From NCBI GenBank assembly GCA_039045975.1, contig JBCCJA010000020.1:1-61739 (forward strand): a stretch of DNA of 61,739 nucleotides, written 5' to 3'. The position numbers and the translations under genes are program-made. The notes under the pieces are model-generated. The model was not told the DNA's origin, ran no database searches, and saw only the letters and a list, made by a program, of their open reading frames with translations. This DNA is from JBCCJA01 sp039045975 (GTDB taxonomy: Bacteria; Planctomycetota; Planctomycetia; Planctomycetales; Planctomycetaceae). Position 1 is the first letter of the stretch. Each line of letters opens with the position of its first letter. Shown here piece by piece: positions 8,358-17,854 of the stretch.

Positions 8358-9401
8358 ATGAACTTCGCCGGCATCGCCCCGCTGTTCGCCCAGGTCGACG
8401 ACGAGACGCTCGCCCGCGTTGCGGCGTCCAACGAGTGGTTCGTCACGTCGGCCGTCGTCGCGGCGATCGTGGCCGGGCTGTTCGCGTTCTCGAAGCTCAC
8501 GCGGGCCGGCGTGATCGCGTCGGCGACGACGAAAGAGGCCGTCCGTCAGCCGCTGTTCTTGCTACTGCTCGGGCTCGCGGCGGTGCTGCTGATCGTGAAC
8601 ACCGTGTTGCCGTTCTTCTCGCTCGGCGACGACATCAAGATGTTCAAAGACTGCGGCCTGGCGACGATCCTCGTCTGCGGGCTGCTGCTCGCGACGTGGA
8701 CGGCCGGGACGTCGGTCGCCGACGAGATCGACGGCAAGACGGCGATGACGCTGCTGTCGAAGCCGATCGACCGCCGGCAGTTCATCCTCGGCAAGTACGT
8801 CGGTATCGCACAGGCGACGCTGCTGCTGACGGCGATCCTGTCGGTCCTGTTCCTGTTCCTGATCTATTACAAGGTCGGGTACGACGCGAAGGAGAGCTCG
8901 CAGAGCGTGCCCGACTGGTTCGTCCCGACCACGACGGCGGCGGTCTTCGGCGAGGGCTCGTTCCTGACCGGGCTGCTGAGTGAGAAGATCTGGTGGTTCT
9001 CGCCGCAAAGGTTGGCCGAGACGCTGCAGATCTTGCCCGGCCTGCTGTTGATCTGCTGCGAGACCTGCGTACTCGCGGCGATCGCGGTCGCGATCGCGAC
9101 GCGGCTGCCGACGATCCTGAATATCACGATCTGTTTCGCGATCTTCGTGATCGGGCACCTCTCGCCGGTCCTCGTGCTCGTCCCGGCGGAGACGCAGGCC
9201 TTCGAGGTCGTGCGGTTCGTCGCCGGGCTCGTCGCGACGATCCTGCCCGGCCTGGAATGGTTCAACGTGCAAGACTCGGTCGCGACCGGAACCGTCGTGC
9301 CGGCGCCCTACGTCGGCTTCGCGTTCCTTTACGCCCTGTCGTTTATCGGCGTCGCGTTGATGCTCGCGTTCCTGCTGTTCGAGGACCGCGATTTGGCCTG
9401 A
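8358..9401 (+). CDS. ABC-2 type transport permease
   Basis: A 347-residue multi-spanning membrane protein. The central part has the ABC-2 permease signature: CGLATILVCGLLLATWTAG, then TSVADEIDGKTAMTLLSKPIDRRQFILGKY (shown in part), the coupling-helix region seen in ABC-2 permeases of the NosY/YhaP type. About six hydrophobic helices flank a periplasmic loop around residues 175-215. No intact ATPase gene is adjacent; the downstream ABC gene is a separate exporter with degenerate motifs. The ATG at MNFAGIAPLF is preceded by intergenic DNA; the longer open frame upstream crosses a divergent gene. Confidence 0.85.
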   Translation: MNFAGIAPLFAQVDDETLARVAASNEWFVTSAVVAAIVAGLFAFSKLTRAGVIASATTKEAVRQPLFLLLLGLAAVLLIVNTVLPFFSLGDDIKMFKDCGLATILVCGLLLATWTAGTSVADEIDGKTAMTLLSKPIDRRQFILGKYVGIAQATLLLTAILSVLFLFLIYYKVGYDAKESSQSVPDWFVPTTTAAVFGEGSFLTGLLSEKIWWFSPQRLAETLQILPGLLLICCETCVLAAIAVAIATRLPTILNITICFAIFVIGHLSPVLVLVPAETQAFEVVRFVAGLVATILPGLEWFNVQDSVATGTVVPAPYVGFAFLYALSFIGVALMLAFLLFEDRDLA

Positions 9402-9594
9402 CGCGAGCCGGTGCGCCGGTTCGCCCGCGTCGTCGTCGGACCCGTCGGCCCGACCGGTATGATCGCGGCGTCTGATGTCATGCGGGCCTAACGGCGTCCG
9501 GCGGCTCTGTCGCGGCGTCGGCCGGACCCGTATCCTCGGTTCGGCCCGTGTTCTCGGGCCGGCACCGTGACCGACCGCACCGACGAGGCCCGCC

Positions 9595-11577
9595 GTGGCT
9601 GCCGCCCCGTTCCCGAACGCCCGGGCGTTCGGCCGCGTCCTCACGCCGGCCGACCTGCGTAAGTCGTCGTCGCTGTGGACCGGCTTCTACGCGGCGGTCG
9701 CGGCGGTCTGTCTCGTCGCGATGCTCCTCGTGCTGCTCGCCGGGCTCGACCTGCTCGAGTCCCGCGGCCGCGTCTCCGTCCCGCCGGAGCAGGTCGAGGC
9801 GTTCGCCGCCCTCGTGGGCGAGATCCCGCCCGACGGCCGGACCGGCCCCGGGGTCACGATCGAGAGCGATTCCGGGCTGGAACACGTCGCTTGGTGGGGC
9901 CGCGACCGGCCCGTCGGCGCCATCGCCGGCTGGCTCTGCCGAGCGTTTCCGGCGGCCCGATCGAATAAGGGGGCGCTCGTCGTCCTGTTGCTCACCGTGA
10001 TCCCGCTCGGCGCGTTGCGGGCGATGGCGATCGCGCGGGCCCGCCGCTGTGCCGATCAGACCGGTCTTACGGCGATCACGCGGCTCCGCCGCAGCCTGCA
10101 CCGGCAGGCCTTGCGGCTCGGCCCGGGAGAACTCGTCGACGACACCGTCGAGGACGTCACCACGCTGCTCGACCGCGACTGCGGCCGCATCCGCCGCGGC
10201 GCCGCCGCGACCGTGATCAGGCTCTGGCTCGCGCCGTTGGAGATCGCCGCCGCGGCCGCCGTCGCGTTCTCGCTCCATCCGGCCGCGACGGTGCAGTGCG
10301 TCGTCCCGCTCGGGGCCGCCTGGCTGCTCGGCCGGAGGCTGACCGACCGCGTCTCCGAGGCCCGCGACGACGCCGAAGCGAACGCCTCGGTCGAGCTGTC
10401 GGTGATCCGCGACAACGTCCGCCACGCCCGCCTGATCCGCGGCTACGGGATGGACCGGCACGCCGAGGAACGCTTCGAGACGGCCCTCGGCCGGTATCAG
10501 TCGGGCTTCGCCCGGTTCGAGCGGACCGAGCGGCTCGAACGCGGCATCACCCGGGTCGGGGTCGCGGCCTGTTTGGCGTTCGTCGCGTTCCTCCTCGGCG
10601 CGAAGACGCTAGCGGCGCTCGAGGGCGGCGTGACGCTCGCGTCGTCGCTGACCCTGTTGGCCTGCTTCTGGGCCGTGCTCAGGCCGGTCGAGAGCCTCTC
10701 CAAGTGGGACGCCGACATCGCCCCGGCCCGCGAGGCCGCCGAACGCGTCGCCCGCTATCTCGCGCTCCCGCCCCGCGTCGCCCAGGCGGTCGGCGCGAAG
10801 TTCCTCCAGCCGCTCGCCGAAGAGATCACGTTCCGCGGCGTCCGCTACGCCCCGGCCGGGCGGGCGGCGGTCCTCGACGGGCTCGACCTGACGATCGAGG
10901 CCGGCCGCACGACCGCCGTGATCGCCTCTGATCCGTTCGCGGTCAGCACGCTGCTCGACCTGCTGAACCGCTTCGTCGAGCCCGACGACGGCGTGATCAC
11001 CTTCGACCGCCAGGACATCGCGTGGGTCACGCTCGACTCGCTGCGGGCCGAGACGTTGCGGGTCGACGCGGACGGGTCTTGCCTGACCGGCACGGTGCTC
11101 GAGAACATCTCCGCCGGGCTTCCGACGGTCACGAAGAACCAGGTCATCGAAGCCGCCAAAGCGGTCCGGGCCCACAGCTTTATTCAGAATCTGCCGCAGG
11201 GTTACGAGACGGTCGTCGGCCGCGGCGGCGAGCCGCTCGACGTCGGCCAGAAATATCGGATAGGCCTCGCCCGCGCCTTCATGCGCGACCCGGCGGTTTT
11301 AATCGTCGAAGAGCCTTCCGGCGGGTTCGACGCCGACACGAAGCATTTCGTCGACGACGCGTATAAGAATTTATTTACGGGCCGGACCGTGGTCATCCGC
11401 CCGTCCCGGCTGTCGACGATCAAGAAAGCCGACACGCTGGTTCTCCTGCACGGCGGCCGCGTCGCGGCGGTCGGCCCGCACGCCGATCTGGTCAAGACGT
11501 CGGACCGCTATCGTCACTGGGAATACGTCCGCTTCAACGCTTTCGACGGCACCGAGCCGTTGTCGCAACGGGCTTAA
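9595..11577 (+). CDS. ABC exporter-like protein with degenerate ATPase motifs
   Basis: A 660-residue protein with a transmembrane exporter half (about residues 30-380) and an ATPase-like half (about 405-650). The fold landmarks are all recognisable, but the catalytic residues are missing. The Walker A position reads ASDPFAVST (444-452), with valine for lysine. The Q-loop region VDADGSCLTGTVLENI has no glutamine. The signature is LDVGQ instead of LSGGQ. Walker B is VLIVEE with glutamate for aspartate, and the switch histidine is serine (PSRLST). It probably cannot hydrolyse ATP by the normal route. Start is GTG. A perfect hairpin covers the stop codon. Confidence 0.85.
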   Translation: MAAAPFPNARAFGRVLTPADLRKSSSLWTGFYAAVAAVCLVAMLLVLLAGLDLLESRGRVSVPPEQVEAFAALVGEIPPDGRTGPGVTIESDSGLEHVAWWGRDRPVGAIAGWLCRAFPAARSNKGALVVLLLTVIPLGALRAMAIARARRCADQTGLTAITRLRRSLHRQALRLGPGELVDDTVEDVTTLLDRDCGRIRRGAAATVIRLWLAPLEIAAAAAVAFSLHPAATVQCVVPLGAAWLLGRRLTDRVSEARDDAEANASVELSVIRDNVRHARLIRGYGMDRHAEERFETALGRYQSGFARFERTERLERGITRVGVAACLAFVAFLLGAKTLAALEGGVTLASSLTLLACFWAVLRPVESLSKWDADIAPAREAAERVARYLALPPRVAQAVGAKFLQPLAEEITFRGVRYAPAGRAAVLDGLDLTIEAGRTTAVIASDPFAVSTLLDLLNRFVEPDDGVITFDRQDIAWVTLDSLRAETLRVDADGSCLTGTVLENISAGLPTVTKNQVIEAAKAVRAHSFIQNLPQGYETVVGRGGEPLDVGQKYRIGLARAFMRDPAVLIVEEPSGGFDADTKHFVDDAYKNLFTGRTVVIRPSRLSTIKKADTLVLLHGGRVAAVGPHADLVKTSDRYRHWEYVRFNAFDGTEPLSQRA

Positions 11578-11590
11578 ATTTTTAAGCCCG
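11569..11590. terminator. Hairpin over the ABC exporter stop codon
   Basis: A perfect 10-bp inverted repeat (CGGGCTTAAA / TTTAAGCCCG) around a 2-base TT loop. It includes the TAA stop of the exporter gene. It could terminate transcription or be the edge of the imperfect palindrome that continues to 11729. Confidence 0.5.
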
Positions 11591-11729
11591 AGCGGTCCGC
11601 GAGGCGACCGAATTGGTTACGAGCTGCAGCGGCGAGCTGACGAATCTCCACAGTCCGCGGGCCCTCGCGACCTGAAGGCCCGATCCCTTCGCTCTACTCG
11701 TCCGAAACCTCGCCTTATGGCTCGGGCTT
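11584..11729. repeat. Imperfect palindrome, family F
   Basis: Ends in AAGCCCGAGC on the left and GCTCGGGCTT on the right, with partly complementary inner segments (CGCGAGGCGA and CCTCGCCTT). The middle is not clearly paired. It fills the 151-bp gap between the convergent exporter and the 126-residue protein gene and just touches the latter's stop codon. Confidence 0.5.
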
Positions 11730-12109
11730 CAAGTCGAGATGATCTCGTCGGCTAAACGTTCTGCCGCGTCGCCGGGGCCCAGATTAAATAAGACCCGCCC
11801 GTCGCTGCCCCAGGCGTTCCCGTCGAACCAGAACAACGCCGTCGCGTCGCGGTCTTCGTACGCCGCCGCGACCTCCTCCATGTCCTCGCCTTCGACCGGC
11901 TCGAACCGCACCCGTACGCCGGCGAGCGCGACGCGTCGGCCCGACGTCTTTTCCGTCCCGAAGACGACGTCGCCGGTCGGCTCGGTCGCGACCCAGCGGA
12001 GCCCCTGCGGTTTGCCCCGCGCCCGAGCCGCCCGCAGAAAGCCCGCGAAGTGCCCGGCGAGGTCGTTCCGGAACGACTCCTCGGGGTCGGCAGTGCGGAA
12101 CGGCCACAT
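11729..12109 (-). CDS. Hypothetical 126-residue protein
   Basis: Unrecognised cytosolic protein. Visible features: an N-terminal MWPFRTADPEESFRNDLAGHF, a basic stretch RAARARGKPQGLRW, and a beta-rich middle (VVFGTEKTSGRRVALAGVRV) followed by an acidic FEPVEGEDMEEVAAAYEDRD helix and DATALFWFDG. No signal peptide or membrane helix. I chose the ATG at MWPF because the upstream in-frame ATGs lie in a pyrimidine-rich repetitive tract. It faces away from nfo. Confidence 0.6.
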   Translation of the reverse strand: MWPFRTADPEESFRNDLAGHFAGFLRAARARGKPQGLRWVATEPTGDVVFGTEKTSGRRVALAGVRVRFEPVEGEDMEEVAAAYEDRDATALFWFDGNAWGSDGRVLFNLGPGDAAERLADEIIST

Positions 12110-12162
12110 GAGCGAACGCGGACGGTAGAAGGCGGAAGCAGGAACGGAATAATGCCGCGTCA

Positions 12163-12199
12163 TCCTTCTGCCTTCATCCTTCCGCCTCTGGCCTTCCGC
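12163..12199. repeat. Pyrimidine-rich CCTTC-unit tract
   Basis: Four loosely spaced CCTTC-like units (CCTTCTG, CCTTCAT, CCTTCCG, CCTTCCG) in the divergent region upstream of nfo. It has strong strand bias (almost all C/T on the plus strand). Confidence 0.5.
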
Positions 12200-12201
12200 C
12201 C

Positions 12202-13056
<855 letters not shown>

Positions 13057-13300
13057 TTCGGTCCGGCCCGCGGACGTCTGGCACGTCGAAAGCCCGACCG
13101 GTGCCCGCTCGATCGCGATAACCGGCAAAGTCGCCGCGACCGTCCTCACGCGTACACCCCGAACGACCCGGCCGACCGGACCGGGGGTCGGGCCGTAACG
13201 GTCGGACGTGTCCGATCGGTTACACCGCCACGCGTCGGCCCGCCGATCGCATCGAGGGTCGGCCGTCTCGGTCGTCCTTTCCGAATGTGTGGAGGCGACC

Positions 13301-14686
13301 GTGCGACAGACCAGCCCGATCGGACGACTTCTGCTGGCGACGACCGCGGCGACCGTCCTCGCGACGCTCCCGGGCTGTTCCGGCAGTCGCCTCAAAGGCC
13401 TCGCCTGGTGGCGGTCGCCCGAGCCGGCCGCGGCCGTCGACCCGTTCAACAACTACCAAAGTGAAATCGACGCCCTCGCCGTCGCGGCCGCCGAGCCACT
13501 GACGGCGCCCACTGACACGCAGGGCCCGACGGAAACGCCCGCGACGACCTCGCCGAACGGTTTGGACGAACTCGTCGCGTCGGTCGAGTCCCGTCGGGCC
13601 GACCTCATCCGTGACGACGCCACCGGCCTGCTGCGTCCCGCGGCCGTAACCGACGACGACCTCGAACTGACCTCCCAAGCCATGCGACGGGTCGGCGCGT
13701 TCCGCCCGGAGAATCCCTTCGCGGCGATCGACCGCGAGACGGGGAGCGTCGCCGACGTCCCCGTCCGACCCGGCCCGGAAGAGTTCCCGCCGGCCGTCGC
13801 CCCGGCGTCCGCGACCGCCGCCCCGCCCGCGACGTCGGGCCAAAACGGCCGCTGGTCGCACGACGACTTCGTCGCGGCCTTAACGGGCGAGCCGGGCGAG
13901 TCCGTCACCGGTGACCGACCGGTCGCGGCTCCGACGCCCGCACTGGCCGACAATCGCTTCGCACCGCCGGTCGGCATGCCCGAACTCAACGAGACCGACC
14001 CGACCCGACTCACACCTCAGCCGACTGAGCAGGCCCGAATTACTGCCGTCACGCCGAAAGCCCCGCACGGCCCGGAAGACGCCCGGGCCCGGGCCGCGGC
14101 CGAATTCGGTCGGTTCGCGATCGTCCCGGCCGTCAAAGCGGGTCGCGAAGTCGCCGACGGAACAGAAGGCGTGTTCTACCCGATCGTCGCCGCGAACCCG
14201 GCCCGTCCGGTCGTCGCCCCTCGTCCCGACATCCGGCAGACGGCGATGGTCGTGCCCGATCGCCGCGTCGACGGCGCGAACGACGCCGGGTGGGGCGTGA
14301 TCGAGTCTCCCCCGGCCCGCCCGGTCACCGCCCCGCCCGTCACGGCCGACGTGCCGGCGATCGCCGATCCGCCCGTCGCCGCAGCGATCTCCGTCAGCCC
14401 TCGGCCCATGGGGCCGTTGGCCGCCGGGACCGTCGCGCCGCCGAGCCTCGGCCCGCCCCCGGCGATCGCCGCGGTCGGCACGCCAACGATCGCGGACGCC
14501 TCGGACCGAGCGGCCGCGACCGACGTCGCGCCCGCGATCACGCTCGACGACGTCGATTTCTCGCTCGACGAAGACGAGACGGTCGGCGAAGTCGGTCCGC
14601 GGTCCTTCAGCCCGGTGACCGTCGGTCTGGTGCTCGGCACGGCCGTCGCGGCCGGCCTGTGGGTGCGTCGGCGTCGGTTCGACTGA
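13301..14686 (+). CDS. Large Ala/Pro-rich lipoprotein with C-terminal helix
   Basis: A 461-residue protein of unknown function. It opens with a lipoprotein signal (LLLATTAATVLATLPGC, lipobox cysteine at about residue 26). A long, low-complexity Ala/Pro/Thr-rich body follows, including NGLDELVASVESRRADLIRD near the start and DFSLDEDETVGEVG near the end. It ends in a transmembrane helix (VTVGLVLGTAVAAGLWV) and RRRRFD, an unusual arrangement that would tether it at both ends. The GTG start is set by a GGAGG five bases upstream and by the signal peptide; the longer ATG start would bury the signal. Confidence 0.65.
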   Translation: MRQTSPIGRLLLATTAATVLATLPGCSGSRLKGLAWWRSPEPAAAVDPFNNYQSEIDALAVAAAEPLTAPTDTQGPTETPATTSPNGLDELVASVESRRADLIRDDATGLLRPAAVTDDDLELTSQAMRRVGAFRPENPFAAIDRETGSVADVPVRPGPEEFPPAVAPASATAAPPATSGQNGRWSHDDFVAALTGEPGESVTGDRPVAAPTPALADNRFAPPVGMPELNETDPTRLTPQPTEQARITAVTPKAPHGPEDARARAAAEFGRFAIVPAVKAGREVADGTEGVFYPIVAANPARPVVAPRPDIRQTAMVVPDRRVDGANDAGWGVIESPPARPVTAPPVTADVPAIADPPVAAAISVSPRPMGPLAAGTVAPPSLGPPPAIAAVGTPTIADASDRAAATDVAPAITLDDVDFSLDEDETVGEVGPRSFSPVTVGLVLGTAVAAGLWVRRRRFD

Positions 14687-14857
14687 GGCGGCGTCTGTCC
14701 CGGCGGCGGGCCCGGTCTGCCCTCGCGACCGTCACGACCCGACCGCGATCGTCGCGACGGCCGGGCCCGCCGCCGCATCGTCGGGAGTCCGCGGAGTAGG
14801 TTTTCGGACCGGCCGATCGCGCCGGTCGAGACCGCACCCTCGCGACAGAGCCTCCCC

Positions 14858-15241
14858 ATGGCGACCGATCCCTGGGCCCGCCCCACCGTCGAAGACCTCA
14901 ACGCGATCCTCGAGAGCATCTCGAACCGCGACCCGAACGAAAACACCCGCGACGCCCAACGGCTCGAACTCTGTGTCCCCGCCGAGGTGAAGACGCTGCG
15001 GGGCAACACCGTGTCGGCGATGACCCGCGAGATCAGCCGCACCGGCCTCGGCCTGATCCACCGCGGCGCGATCACGCCCGGTCCGATCCGCGTCCGCATG
15101 GCCAGCGACGAACGCAGCTTCGACTACGACGTGACCCTCGAATGGTGCACGCCGGTCGAAAACGGCATGTTCCTCTCCGGAGGCCGCTTCGAGCCGAGCC
15201 CCGACGCCCGACCGCAGGACGATGACGTCGCCCTGAATTGA
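14858..15241 (+). CDS. PilZ-like domain protein
   Basis: A 127-residue cytosolic protein. A middle segment TREISRTGLGLIHRGAI matches the PilZ D/N-x-S-x-x-G box, though the first position is glutamate. It is preceded by a basic, charged region (RDAQRLELCVPAEVK) where the arginine motif of PilZ would be. PilZ domains bind cyclic di-GMP; whether this one does is uncertain because the motif is altered. C-terminal strands include YDVTLEWCTPVENGMFLSGG. It lies alone between a lipoprotein and a repeat element. Confidence 0.65.
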   Translation: MATDPWARPTVEDLNAILESISNRDPNENTRDAQRLELCVPAEVKTLRGNTVSAMTREISRTGLGLIHRGAITPGPIRVRMASDERSFDYDVTLEWCTPVENGMFLSGGRFEPSPDARPQDDDVALN

Positions 15242-15298
15242 GTCCGCCGTTAAACGGCCCGGTCGACACGAGATAAACTAAATTGTCTCGGAATAGTC

Positions 15299-15387
15299 GT
15301 AGGGCAGGCCCCCGCCTGCCGAATTTCCGGTGATCGTCGACATCACCTACGCCTGCCCGAAATGCGGCAGGCGGGGGCCTGCCCTAC
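15299..15387. repeat. Palindromic element, family A copy 1
   Basis: An 89-bp inverted repeat: GTAGGGCAGGCCCCCGCCTG at the left end and its complement at the right end. The core holds GAATTTCCGGTG and ACATCACCTACG. The element probably extends to GTCTCGG and CGGACAC at the outer edges (15283-15400). Two other copies are at 37985-38069 (opposite orientation) and 61673 to the window end. It lies between the PilZ-like gene and the convergent response regulator. Confidence 0.9.
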
Positions 15388-15520
15388 AGATCGCGGACAC
15401 CTTGCCGCCTCAATTATTAAGATAATTGATCGGGCGCAAGACGGCTGCGATCTGACGTCACAAGCGGTGTCGTATAAAAATTTGCCACTCGTCCCTGTGG
15501 CAAAGCGCCGACCGAACGCT

Positions 15521-15976
15521 TCAGCCGCACGTATTCAGTTCAGCCCGCCGTGCGTATGCCGCCTCGACGCCACGCCCGACGGCGTCGAGCACCTGTGCCG
15601 CGGAGAACGGTTTCATAAAGAAAGTGTCGCAGCCGGCGTCGAGCCAATCGTTCAGATTGTCGGCGGTGGTGACGGCGCTCATCGCGATCACCGGCCCTTC
15701 GAAGCCGCCGGCCCGAAGCCGACGGGTCGTCTCGATGCCGTCGATCCCGTCCATCTCGTAGTCGCAGAGCACGATATCGACGTCGGTCCCTTCGGCCTCC
15801 GACGTGACGACCGCGACGCCTTTAAAGCCGTCGTGGCAGGTCGTGACCCGGCCGCCTGCCCGAGACAACACGTGGGTCAGCAGCTGCCGCGTCTGCACGC
15901 AGTCGTCGATGACGAGGATCTCGCGGTCGAGTAAAGGCCGGCCGCTGGGGTCGGTGGTTCGCGACGGATCGTTCAT
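15521..15976 (-). CDS. Stand-alone response regulator receiver protein
   Basis: A 151-residue single receiver domain: acidic pocket Asp24-Asp25 (LVIDDC), phosphoacceptor Asp72 (LCDYEMDGIDG), switch Ser100 (AMSAVT) and Lys122 (MKPFS). There is no output domain, so it is a CheY/Spo0F-type signalling protein; its partner kinase is not in the window. The ATG at MNDPSRTT is preferred to one 17 codons upstream. A family A palindrome lies downstream. Confidence 0.88.
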   Translation of the reverse strand: MNDPSRTTDPSGRPLLDREILVIDDCVQTRQLLTHVLSRAGGRVTTCHDGFKGVAVVTSEAEGTDVDIVLCDYEMDGIDGIETTRRLRAGGFEGPVIAMSAVTTADNLNDWLDAGCDTFFMKPFSAAQVLDAVGRGVEAAYARRAELNTCG

Positions 15977-16143
15977 CGGGCGGCGACGGCTCGGGGGAGG
16001 GTTCGGTCCCCGAAATATGTGATGCACATGCGACCCCGGCCCCGAAGAAACTGCTCGCGCGGCGAAGACCTCGGTTCCGGTCCCGCCGGCTCACGCGGTC
16101 GTGCGGGCCGCGGCGATCGAAGGCGAGCCTTCGGCCGCATCGC

Positions 16144-17076
16144 TCAGTCGGCAGCCGCGGCCGTCCCCCAGCCGCCCGCGACCAGCCAGCTCTCCCACTC
16201 GGCCCCCCAACGCTCCGACCGCGTCGGCGTCGGCCGCAGGCCGAACGCGTGGCCGCCACTGGCGTAGATGTGTAGCTCCGGCTCGGCCCTGGCCGACCGC
16301 AAAGCCAGAAACAGCGAAACGCTCCCGCCGCATGTGACGGGGTCGTCGGCCGCGTGCGCGAAGAAGACCGGCGGCGGGTCGACCCCGAACGTCGGCCGCA
16401 CTTCGGGCTTCAGCGTCCCCGTCTCGTCGGTCAGATAAGCCGGGTACAGCAGCCACGCGAAGTCGGCCCGGCACGACGCCGAGTCGGCCCCGTCGACAGG
16501 CTCATAAAGCCGTTCCCCCGCCCGGATCGCCGCGACCGCCGCCGTCTTGCCGCCCGCCGAAGACCCGCCGATCCCGATCATCTCCGGGTCGACCGCCAAT
16601 TCGTCGGCCCGGGATCGCAGGATCGACAGCGCCCGCTGCGCGTCGATCGCCGGGCCACGCCACATCCCTGTCGGGTTCTTTTTCGCCTTAGGCCGCGTCG
16701 GGCAGCGGTACTTGAGCACCGCCGCCGTCACTCCGAGCCCGTTGAGTCGCTCGGCGACCTCGGTCCCGCCCATGTCCCACGCCAAGATCGAGAAGCCGCC
16801 GCCGGGACAGACGACGCACGCCGCCCCCGTCGCGGTCTGTTCCGGGGCCCGATAGATGTGCATCTCCGGGGCGGTCACGTCGGTGATCCGCAGCACCGTC
16901 TTCCCGCCGTGAGAGCGGCCGTCGGTCGACCCGCTCTCTTCGACGCCTTCGGCGACGAAAGGCGCCGGGCCGGGAGGCGTCCCCGGCCACAAGCGGACGA
17001 CCTCCGGCTCGCCGGCGACGGCGTTCCACGCGAACGCGGCGAAACTCGACGCGAGAAGTAAGCGGGCGAGAAGCAT
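16144..17076 (-). CDS. Exported alpha/beta hydrolase (esterase-like)
   Basis: A 310-residue protein with a signal peptide (MLLARLLLASSFAAFAWNAVAG). The fold is an alpha/beta hydrolase: oxyanion-side segment VVCPGGGFSILAW, nucleophile elbow GIGGSSAGG, acid AHAADDPV and catalytic histidine SGGHAFG. Similar proteins are annotated as acetylxylan esterases or xylanase-associated hydrolases, so the substrate may be an acetylated glycan. The ATG was chosen for the signal peptide; an upstream ATG would give a long hydrophilic lead. It follows nusB by 67 bp on the same strand. Confidence 0.82.
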   Translation of the reverse strand: MLLARLLLASSFAAFAWNAVAGEPEVVRLWPGTPPGPAPFVAEGVEESGSTDGRSHGGKTVLRITDVTAPEMHIYRAPEQTATGAACVVCPGGGFSILAWDMGGTEVAERLNGLGVTAAVLKYRCPTRPKAKKNPTGMWRGPAIDAQRALSILRSRADELAVDPEMIGIGGSSAGGKTAAVAAIRAGERLYEPVDGADSASCRADFAWLLYPAYLTDETGTLKPEVRPTFGVDPPPVFFAHAADDPVTCGGSVSLFLALRSARAEPELHIYASGGHAFGLRPTPTRSERWGAEWESWLVAGGWGTAAAAD

Positions 17077-17143
17077 CACAGACTCCGGGACGGGCGGGCG
17101 AACCGCGTCACCGTGACCGATCCCGGCTACTGTCCGCAACGCC

Positions 17144-17854
17144 CTACGTCGCCCCAGGCTTCGGCCGCTTCAACCGCCCGGCCAGCGGCGACGAGCCGGC
17201 CTCGACTTCCATCGGCAGGCGATTCGACAACGGCGTCGCCTCCGCCTCGGTCGGCTCCGACGGCGGACGGTGCTCGCCCGCGGCCTGTTCCGGGACCGCC
17301 GCCGCCGGGTCGAGCTTGTCGAGCACGCCGTTCACGAACGCCCCGGAGTTCGCCCCGCCGAACGTCTTCGCCAGCCGCACCGCCTGATCGATGACGACCG
17401 TCCGCGGCGTCTCCGTGTGCAGCAGCTCGTACACGCCGACCCGCAGGACGCACTTGTCGGTCAGCGCCATACGGTCGACCGACCAGTTCTCCGCCGTCGC
17501 CGAGAGCCGGGCGTCGATCTCGTCCGCGTGTTCCCGCACGCCCTCGACCAGCGACCAGCCGAACTCCGCCGCCGCCGAGTCCTCCTCGTCCGCCGGCTCG
17601 GCCTCGGGCCGCGACAGCGACGTGAACGCGACGACCGTGTTCCCCCGCTCGGCCTCCTCGGCTTCGAGCCGCTCGCGGGCCTCCTCGGCCATGTCACGCT
17701 CGGCCTGTTCTTCGGCGGTCAGCTCCTTCTCGGGCGGCTTGTCGAGCGTGTCGACGAGCCGTCGCCGCACGAGCGGGACCGCCGCCTCCGGGTCGATCTC
17801 GAGCCCGTACAACGCCTGCACCGCCGCCCGCCGGGCCTGATTCCGAGATGCCAT
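17144..17854 (-). CDS. nusB: Transcription antitermination factor NusB with insertion
   Basis: A 236-residue protein. The N-terminal ASRNQARRAAVQALYGLEID and the C-terminal half, with MALTDKCVLRVGVYELLH, TVVIDQAVRLAKTFGG and SGAFVNGVLDKL, are typical NusB. This RNA-binding protein forms the antitermination complex with NusE on rRNA transcripts. It is far longer than the usual 140 residues: a highly acidic insertion sits at about residues 30-90 (AEEQAERDMAEEARERLEAE) and a Pro-rich tail follows about residue 185. It is downstream of ribH, a common bacterial pairing. Confidence 0.92.
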   Translation of the reverse strand: MASRNQARRAAVQALYGLEIDPEAAVPLVRRRLVDTLDKPPEKELTAEEQAERDMAEEARERLEAEEAERGNTVVAFTSLSRPEAEPADEEDSAAAEFGWSLVEGVREHADEIDARLSATAENWSVDRMALTDKCVLRVGVYELLHTETPRTVVIDQAVRLAKTFGGANSGAFVNGVLDKLDPAAAVPEQAAGEHRPPSEPTEAEATPLSNRLPMEVEAGSSPLAGRLKRPKPGAT

